7,737 nucleotides of DNA, taken from Planctomycetaceae bacterium. GTDB taxonomy: Bacteria; Planctomycetota; Planctomycetia; Pirellulales; Lacipirellulaceae. The notes below the pieces were generated by a model that was given only the letters and a program-made list of their open reading frames with translations, ran no database searches and was not told where the DNA came from. The translations under genes and the position numbers were made by a program. The stretch is from positions 15,131 to 22,867 of the forward strand of contig PATG01000044.1 of NCBI GenBank assembly GCA_002713555.1. Direction: 5' to 3'. Below, one piece after another: positions 1 through 4,346 of the stretch (its first letter is position 1; every line of letters starts with the position of its first letter).

Positions 1-201
1 CAGACGATTCGGAGCAATGAAGAGCAATGGCGGATTTCGCTTACTGGGGTTGTCCAACGCGAAGCGATTCAGGCAAACCGGACTGTCAGCAGTGAAGCCA
101 TCTATGACTTTTTTGTCGACAAAGAAGAAATTGGTCAGGTGCGAGACGGATATGCACGTGGCTGGCTAGCCCGATGGTATGGCCGATTTAAGCCTTTCTA
201 G
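1..201 (+). CDS. flgH: Flagellar L-ring protein FlgH, C-terminal fragment (5' end outside window)
   Basis: Frame 1 is open from the left edge to TAG at 199-201 and gives the last 66 residues of a protein. The fragment has the FlgH C-terminal pattern: a beta strand with LTGVVQ, then the N-x-TVSSEAIYDF segment matching the family's 'NTV-S--IAD' stretch, and a final GWLARWYGRFKPF matching the family's G-W-x-x-R ending. FlgH is an outer-membrane lipoprotein that forms the L ring around the distal rod. The lipoprotein signal would be upstream and cannot be seen. The adjacent flgI supports the call, since flgH-flgI is a standard pair. The stop codon overlaps by one base a possible GTG start for flgI at 201, but that start is not preferred. 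The family assignment is secure for so short a piece because of both sequence pattern and neighbour. Confidence 0.88.
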   Translation, partial: QTIRSNEEQWRISLTGVVQREAIQANRTVSSEAIYDFFVDKEEIGQVRDGYARGWLARWYGRFKPF

Positions 202-243
202 TGAAGTTATGCAATACGTGGGTTAGATCCTGGAAGTCCAAAA

Positions 244-267
244 AGAGAAACTTGAAGAGAAACTTGA
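244..267 (+). repeat. Perfect 12-bp tandem repeat just upstream of flgI
   Basis: AGAGAAACTTGA occurs at 244-255 and again without a gap at 256-267, two bases before the preferred flgI ATG at 270. The purine-rich part of the second copy (AGAGAA, 256-261) is at about the distance of a weak ribosome binding site. Being 12 bp, the repeat keeps frame: in an upstream-extended flgI frame it would encode KRNL twice. The repeat itself is certain; a role is inference. Confidence 0.9.
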
Positions 268-269
268 TA

Positions 270-1340
270 ATGAAAACTAAAACGTGTTTGACCGTATTGC
301 TGATCGTTGGATCGATGTTTGGTGCCAACCAAGAAGCTCTTGGGCGAACGGTACTTCGGAATATTTGTCGGGTGAAAGGGCAGGAAGAAAATGTACTACG
401 TGGACTCGGCCTGGTAGTGGGCTTGAATGGTACGGGCGAACTAAATGATCCAGCGACGATGCGAGCTTTGGCCCGTTCTATGGAGATCATGGGAAGTCCC
501 GTTCCTCAAAGCGGCTTGCCCGGAGCTGAGAGTCTGGACGAATTGCGAAGAATTAAGAATGCCTCCCTGGTTTGGGTAACGGCTCGTGTTCCAGCGACGG
601 GTGCCCGCAAAGGTGACAAGCTGGACTGTGTTGTTAGTGCGATCAATGGAAAAAGCTTGGAAGGTGGGCAACTCGCTTTTGCTGCTCTACAAGGACCAAG
701 TACAAAAGATCATCGGGTCTATGCCTTGGCCGAAGGCTCTATCCAACTGGATTCTTCAGACAAACCCTTGGTAGGACGCATCCATGGCGGATGTCAAATG
801 GAAGAGGATGTTTTTACCCCATATGAGCAAGATGGTTATATCACCCTGGTGTTGGATAAGAATCACGCAAACTTTCAGACAGCGAGTGATGTAGCTGCTG
901 TGATTAGTCAAACTTCTTATTTTCAACAAGATGAGGCAAGTACAGGCGTGCAGGCCATCAATGCCGCAAATATTAGAGTTAAGATACCGGATGAATACCG
1001 GATGAACCCGGTGGAATACATTTCAATTCTCCTTGAAGCACAAGTTTACAATCCAGAGCCCGAGGCACGAGTGGTGATCAATCAACGTACGGGTAGTATC
1101 GTCATCGACGGAAATGTGCAGATTGGCGATGTAGTCATCTCACATCGCAATATAGTTGTGGAAGCCAACGAAGAGACTCCCCAGTTTAGTAAGGTCTCAC
1201 AAGATGATCAAAACTCAGCCAAGTTGAAGTCTTTAGTCGATGCTCTGAATGCCTTAAAAGTTTCCAATGAAGATGCAATTCAAATAATCAAAGGTATTGA
1301 GCGTAGTGGAAAGCTTCATGGTCGTTTGATCATGGAATAA
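270..1340 (+). CDS. flgI: Flagellar P-ring protein FlgI
   Basis: The 356-residue product forms the P ring, the periplasmic, peptidoglycan-associated bushing around the rod. Residues 1 to about 24 are a signal peptide: basic MKTK, a hydrophobic core TVLLIVGSMFGA, then a polar region, so Sec export is expected. The mature part shows FlgI hallmarks: NICRVKGQEENVLRGLGLVVGLNGTGE pattern near 31-57 (read as N-I-x-x-V-x-G then GLGLVVGLNGTG), VTARVPATGARKGDKLD at 103-119, SLEGGQLAFAALQGP at 129-143, and the C-terminal INQRTGSIVIDGNVQIGD at 270-287 followed by LVDALNALK at 322-330. Length is close to the usual 350-370. I chose ATG 270 because it opens directly on a normal signal peptide and has a purine-rich stretch 9-14 bases upstream. 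A GTG at 201 would add 23 highly basic residues and has no ribosome binding site. flgH lies immediately upstream. Confidence 0.95.
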   Translation: MKTKTCLTVLLIVGSMFGANQEALGRTVLRNICRVKGQEENVLRGLGLVVGLNGTGELNDPATMRALARSMEIMGSPVPQSGLPGAESLDELRRIKNASLVWVTARVPATGARKGDKLDCVVSAINGKSLEGGQLAFAALQGPSTKDHRVYALAEGSIQLDSSDKPLVGRIHGGCQMEEDVFTPYEQDGYITLVLDKNHANFQTASDVAAVISQTSYFQQDEASTGVQAINAANIRVKIPDEYRMNPVEYISILLEAQVYNPEPEARVVINQRTGSIVIDGNVQIGDVVISHRNIVVEANEETPQFSKVSQDDQNSAKLKSLVDALNALKVSNEDAIQIIKGIERSGKLHGRLIME

Positions 1341-1364
1341 ATGGTGTAAGGGTAAATTGCACAC

Positions 1365-1386
1365 GGAACGCCACAGCGAGCGTTCC
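1365..1386 (+). promoter_or_regulatory. Hairpin in the flgI-flgJ gap (7-bp stem)
   Basis: GGAACGC (1365-1371) can pair with GCGTTCC (1380-1386) around an 8-base loop. No T-run follows, so it is not an intrinsic terminator. It begins 24 bases after the flgI stop. It could stabilise or process the operon mRNA, or be chance; no function is established. Confidence 0.45.
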
Positions 1387-1395
1387 CTATAGGGA
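1384..1395. promoter_or_regulatory. 12-bp perfect palindrome between flgI and flgJ
   Basis: TCCCTATAGGGA reads the same on both strands. It overlaps the 3' arm of the preceding hairpin by three bases. A symmetric site of this size is compatible with a dimeric DNA-binding protein, but no known operator is recognised and no promoter is evident beside it. Confidence 0.4.
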
Positions 1396-1415
1396 TCGAA
1401 GAGCTAATCCAAGTA

Positions 1416-1439
1416 TTGGCAGGGCTGAACTCCTGCCGA
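1416..1439 (+). promoter_or_regulatory. Second hairpin in the flgI-flgJ gap (9-pair stem)
   Basis: GGCAGG (1418-1423) pairs with CCTGCC (1432-1437). The stem extends with a G-T wobble inside (1424/1431) and a T-G wobble plus a T-A pair outside (1416-1417/1438-1439), leaving a six-base loop. It ends 30 bases before the flgJ ATG and lacks a following T-run, so it is not a terminator. It is a likely stable leader or spacer hairpin of unknown role. Confidence 0.5.
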
Positions 1440-1469
1440 GCTGAAGACTTTCAAACCCCATAGTGAATC

Positions 1470-1850
1470 ATGAAAATAGATCTTCAACAACTCAATACTG
1501 TGCGTCCATTGCGATCTGGCCCTGCAAGTGCGGAACAACAAGTTGCTGGTGCCCAAGAAGTGCAAGAAACCTTTCGGAAATTTGTGGGCGAAGTATTTTT
1601 CGGTCAACTGCTTAAATCCATGCGTAGCACGCAAGGCAAGCCAGCCTATTTTCATGGTGGTCAGGCTGAAGAAGTTTTTCGTAGTCAGCTTGATCAGACA
1701 CTTGCCCAGCACATGACAGATGCAAGTGCGGATACCATTGCGGACCCCATGTTTGAGCAACAATTTCCAGCACAGGCAGTAGTCCTTAAGCAGTCAGAAG
1801 CAAATACCAAGACGCCTTTGTCCGATCTAGCTCAACTACGCAGATTCTAA
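1470..1850 (+). CDS. flgJ: FlgJ-type rod-binding protein, single domain without muramidase
   Basis: The 126-residue protein matches the N-terminal rod-binding domain of FlgJ. Residues 34-92 carry the pattern F-x-x-x-V-x-x-x-x-F-G-Q-L-L-K-S-M-R, then HGGQAEEVFRSQLDQTLAQHM (GG-x-x-E-x-x-F-x-x-x-L-D), then a short segment ending in IAD. In the family this domain acts in the periplasm as a scaffold for rod subunits. The enterobacterial FlgJ is about 313 residues because a peptidoglycan hydrolase domain is fused at the C-terminus; here the protein stops after a short polar tail, so wall cutting must come from another enzyme. No signal peptide is seen, as expected for export by the flagellar apparatus. 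The start at 1470 has only a poor ribosome binding site. It sits between flgI and flgN, as expected for FlgJ. Confidence 0.88.
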   Translation: MKIDLQQLNTVRPLRSGPASAEQQVAGAQEVQETFRKFVGEVFFGQLLKSMRSTQGKPAYFHGGQAEEVFRSQLDQTLAQHMTDASADTIADPMFEQQFPAQAVVLKQSEANTKTPLSDLAQLRRF

Positions 1851-1880
1851 GACATACATAAGGCATTCATAAGACATACA
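1848..1880 (+). repeat. Three tandem 11-bp repeats beginning at the flgJ stop codon
   Basis: TAAGACATACA (1848-1858), TAAGGCATTCA (1859-1869) and TAAGACATACA (1870-1880) lie end to end. Copies one and three are identical and the middle copy differs at two positions. The first TAA is the flgJ stop. Because 11 is not a multiple of three, the three TAA triplets fall in three different reading frames. The array ends 28 bases before the flgN ATG. Direct repeats at about one helical turn could be a protein site, or a replication-slippage product. Confidence 0.85.
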
Positions 1881-1908
1881 CACCCTTGTCAGAATGAGAA
1901 AAGCCTAA

Positions 1909-2394
1909 ATGGATATTCATTGGGAATCTGAAGTTGCCCAACTACTGAGTCGACTCGGTGCGTCTCAGGAACAATTATTGAATCTTCTTGCTCGCAAACA
2001 TGATTTACTGATTCAACGCGATCACCAGGGATTGGCAGATCTCGTATCAGAAGAGCATTCCCTTTGTGCAGAGCTTGAAGCGTGTCATGATCAGCGCCAG
2101 CAATTGCTCGCACAAGCCGCAGCAGCTGGTTTGCCTGCTGATAGCATTCAATCGCTAGCAAGTGCTTTGCCAGAGGAAAACTCCGAAGTCTTGCGCCAGC
2201 CTATAGATGAGTCAATCAAACGTTCCAGCTTGTTGCGGCATCAGAGCGTTGCACAGTGGGTAGTGGTGCAGCGAACTTTGCTTCATCTCTCTAACATGTT
2301 GGAGATTATTGCTACTGGAGGCAAACTTCAGCCGACATATGGAAGTGGAGGTTCAGTCGATAATAGCGGAACGCTCATGGACCAGGCGGTTTAG
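1909..2394 (+). CDS. flgN: FlgN-family flagellar export chaperone
   Basis: The 161-residue product fits FlgN, the cytosolic chaperone that binds the C-termini of FlgK and FlgL and delivers them to the flagellar export gate. It is mostly helical and coiled-coil-like: residues about 5-70 are rich in Leu, Gln, Glu and Ala with heptad-like spacing (LLNLLARKHDLLIQRD, then EEHSLCAELEACHDQRQQLL), and a second helix runs at about 100-135. The C-terminal tail has LEIIATGGKLQPTYGSGG (131-148), resembling the Tyr-Gly-x-G tail seen in many FlgN proteins. FlgN sequences are poorly conserved, so the call leans on length, coiled-coil character, tail and position directly before flgK and flgL. The start at 1909 has only a weak purine stretch (TGAGAAAAG, 1895-1903). 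No separate flgM gene sits beside it. Confidence 0.85.
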   Translation: MDIHWESEVAQLLSRLGASQEQLLNLLARKHDLLIQRDHQGLADLVSEEHSLCAELEACHDQRQQLLAQAAAAGLPADSIQSLASALPEENSEVLRQPIDESIKRSSLLRHQSVAQWVVVQRTLLHLSNMLEIIATGGKLQPTYGSGGSVDNSGTLMDQAV

Positions 2395-2400
2395 GGGATA

Positions 2401-2453
2401 TAGGTGCTGGTCGTTTGGCGCATTGCGCTAGCTTTATTGGTGCCATGCACCTA
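2401..2453 (+). promoter_or_regulatory. Inverted repeats in the flgK leader with two competing pairings
   Basis: TAGGTGC (2401-2407) is complementary to GCACCTA (2447-2453). A second GGTGC (2439-2443) can pair with the same GCACC (2447-2451) across a three-base loop. The two pairings exclude each other. A small GCGC-ATT-GCGC hairpin (2418-2428) lies between the arms. The region ends 14 bases before the flgK ATG, followed by seven A residues (2456-2462) and no Shine-Dalgarno sequence. A role in flgK translation is speculative. Confidence 0.4.
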
Positions 2454-2467
2454 GCAAAAAAATCATT

Positions 2468-4183
2468 ATGTCTCTTTTCGGCTCAATACAGATGGCGGGT
2501 AACACCCTGCAAGCCATGCAGATTGGCTTGCAGGTGGTGGGCAATAATATTGCCAATGCAAATACGCCGGGCTACATCCGTGAAAAAGCTATTTTCACAC
2601 CTGCTCCCGTTCAAGAACTGGGCAGTCTTACGCTCGGTTTGGGCGTTGAGATAGCGGGGATTGTTCAGAATATTGATAAATTTACGGAAAATCGCCTGCG
2701 TGATGCTGCTGGTGATAGAGCCAGTGCCGAGGCTCAGGAAAACGCCTTTCGTGATCTGGAAGTGATTCTTGATTCACTCAGTGAAGAGGTCAGCATTGGC
2801 TCACGGATAACTGGTTTTTTTAATGCCATCCACGACCTGACACTCACTCCCGACCAAGACAATGCCGCCATACGAGATCTTGCTATCAAGTCGGGTGAGC
2901 TGCTGACGCAATCGATTAATAGTTTGCAGCGCCGCGTTTCTGTTCAATTCGAGGATTTGGATACACGAGTTACTCAGGTCTCTGATGAGATTAATACGCT
3001 GGCAGAAGAAATTCGTGTTTTGAATTTGCGTATTGTAACTGTCGAGGGTGGAGGTGCTTCAGGCAGTGATGCAGGCGCTTTACGCAGCCAACGCAGTACG
3101 GCGCTCAAGCAACTTTCCGAACTAGCAGATATCACGACTATCGAGACGGAGGCAGGGGTTACCAATGTTACGATCAATGGTGAGATCCTGGTTTTTGAGG
3201 CAACACGTCGCGAAGTGGAAGTCCGAAATAACATTGTCAATGACCAGCAGGTTGCCCAACTTCAATTTGCCGACAATGGTAGTGATTTGATAGTCGGAGG
3301 TGGTGAGCTCCATGGCATTTATGAGGCACGAGATACCATTTTGGGTGGCTTTCTTGGTGGGCTTGATGATTTTGCACGCGCATTGACCTTTGAATTCAAT
3401 AAGGTTTATTCGCAAGGCCAAGGGCAAGTCGGGTTTGACACGTTGACCAGTACTTACCAGGTTGATGATCCAGCAGCTGCATTGAACGCCGCTGGCTTGG
3501 ACTTTACACCCCAAAATGGCAAATTCGATCTCATTGTACTTAACAAAAATACCGGAACAGAAGAGACGCACACCATCACGATTGATCTCAATGGTACAGA
3601 TGCTGAAACAACGCTTACGTCTTTGGCTGAAGTTATCGATTCAATTAGTAGTGTCTCAGCCGTTGTTTCTCTAGACAATGAGTTGGTACTATCCAGCGAG
3701 TCCTCGGATACTGAGTTTGCTTTTGAGAAAGACACCAGTGGTGCTCTGGCTGCCTTGGGACTCAATACCTTCTTTTCTGGTTCCACTGCAGCGAACTTAG
3801 GTGTTAATGCGGTTTTGACAACCGGAGACGCACCGGGCTCGAAATTTGCAGCGAGCTTAGCCGGCATTGGCGAGGGAACGGAGAACGCTCTGGATTTGAT
3901 TAATCTTCAAGATGCTGGCTTAGAAGATCTCGATGGCAATTCGATTACAGGAGTATTTAATCAATTAATCAATGAAGTGACTCAAGGTTCCACTATTTCA
4001 GCATCTGTCGCAGAAGGCCTGCGCGTTTTCGAGGGAACCTTGGATGCAAAGGCGCAGTCCGTAAGTGGGGTGAATCTTGACGAAGAAGCCATTGATATGA
4101 TCCAGCTACAACGTGCCTACCAAGCGTCTGCAAGATACATCCAAGCGCTATCCGAATTGCTGGATGTGCTGGTGCAATTATAA
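2468..4183 (+). CDS. flgK: Flagellar hook-associated protein 1, FlgK
   Basis: The 571-residue FlgK forms the first of the two junction zones between hook and filament. At the N-terminus, NNIANANTPGY (26-36) is the rod/hook family signature. RSQRSTALKQLSELADI (199-213ish) matches the family's conserved R-x-x-L-x-x-L-S segment, and GGGELHGIYEARD at 267-279 followed by LDDFARALTFEFNKVYSQG (289-307) is the FlgK core. The C-terminal helix 525-571 has GVNLDEEAIDMIQLQRAYQASARYI, the standard polymerisation segment. Between about residues 342 and 425 lies an inserted domain with beta strands and a short SLAEVIDSI helix, like a Flagellin-IN-type motif. This makes the protein slightly longer than the roughly 550 residues of enterobacterial FlgK. 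No signal peptide is present, fitting type III export. flgN upstream is its presumed chaperone and flgL downstream its partner. Confidence 0.95.
   Translation: MSLFGSIQMAGNTLQAMQIGLQVVGNNIANANTPGYIREKAIFTPAPVQELGSLTLGLGVEIAGIVQNIDKFTENRLRDAAGDRASAEAQENAFRDLEVILDSLSEEVSIGSRITGFFNAIHDLTLTPDQDNAAIRDLAIKSGELLTQSINSLQRRVSVQFEDLDTRVTQVSDEINTLAEEIRVLNLRIVTVEGGGASGSDAGALRSQRSTALKQLSELADITTIETEAGVTNVTINGEILVFEATRREVEVRNNIVNDQQVAQLQFADNGSDLIVGGGELHGIYEARDTILGGFLGGLDDFARALTFEFNKVYSQGQGQVGFDTLTSTYQVDDPAAALNAAGLDFTPQNGKFDLIVLNKNTGTEETHTITIDLNGTDAETTLTSLAEVIDSISSVSAVVSLDNELVLSSESSDTEFAFEKDTSGALAALGLNTFFSGSTAANLGVNAVLTTGDAPGSKFAASLAGIGEGTENALDLINLQDAGLEDLDGNSITGVFNQLINEVTQGSTISASVAEGLRVFEGTLDAKAQSVSGVNLDEEAIDMIQLQRAYQASARYIQALSELLDVLVQL
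3491..3742 (+). other. Flagellin-IN-like inserted domain within FlgK
   Basis: FlgK residues about 342-425 run: strand FDLIVLNK, strand HTITIDLNG, helix SLAEVIDSI, strands SAVVSLDNELVLSS and EFAFEK, then a short ALAALGLN segment. This strand-strand-helix-strand order, ending in a 'LGL' segment, is that of Flagellin-IN-type motifs and resembles the repeats in the neighbouring FlgL. It is probably a surface-exposed variable domain of the junction. Boundaries are estimated by eye. Confidence 0.6.
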
Positions 4184-4346
4184 GGATCGTGTAGAGAGGT
4201 TTTGACACAATTGCTCAAACTACATTCGCTCCTGGTAAGTAATAGATAATCCAAAAACCAATACCTGGCCCATGGCTCAAAACTTTAACATTCGACACGC
4301 GAATTCTTGGTTCTCGCTCCTTGACCCTAACTCCTAACATTTAAAT
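4184..4346. other. flgK-flgL intergenic gap, 163 bp, no clear signal
   Basis: No gene, terminator or well-formed promoter was found. TTGACA at 4202-4207 looks like a -35 box but has no good -10 box at 15-19 bases. Weak five-pair inverted repeats lie at 4201-4219 and 4290-4304, and CCTAAC is repeated at 4326-4331 and 4333-4338. The sequence just before the flgL ATG is AT-rich (CATTTAAAT) and has no Shine-Dalgarno motif. Confidence 0.5.

Noticed and set aside
3122..3867. Two overlapping minus-strand open frames opposite flgK.
   Set aside because: They lie inside the well-supported flgK gene, show no family features and have no start signals.
4202..4230. TTGACA in the flgK-flgL gap as a sigma-70 -35 box.
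   Set aside because: No acceptable -10 hexamer at 15-19 bases downstream; the position holds TTCGCT.
4272..4337. A 21-codon upstream frame (start MAQNFNIRHA) ending nine bases before flgL, as a possible leader peptide.
   Set aside because: No ribosome binding site, no regulatory residue run and no recognisable similarity; likely chance.
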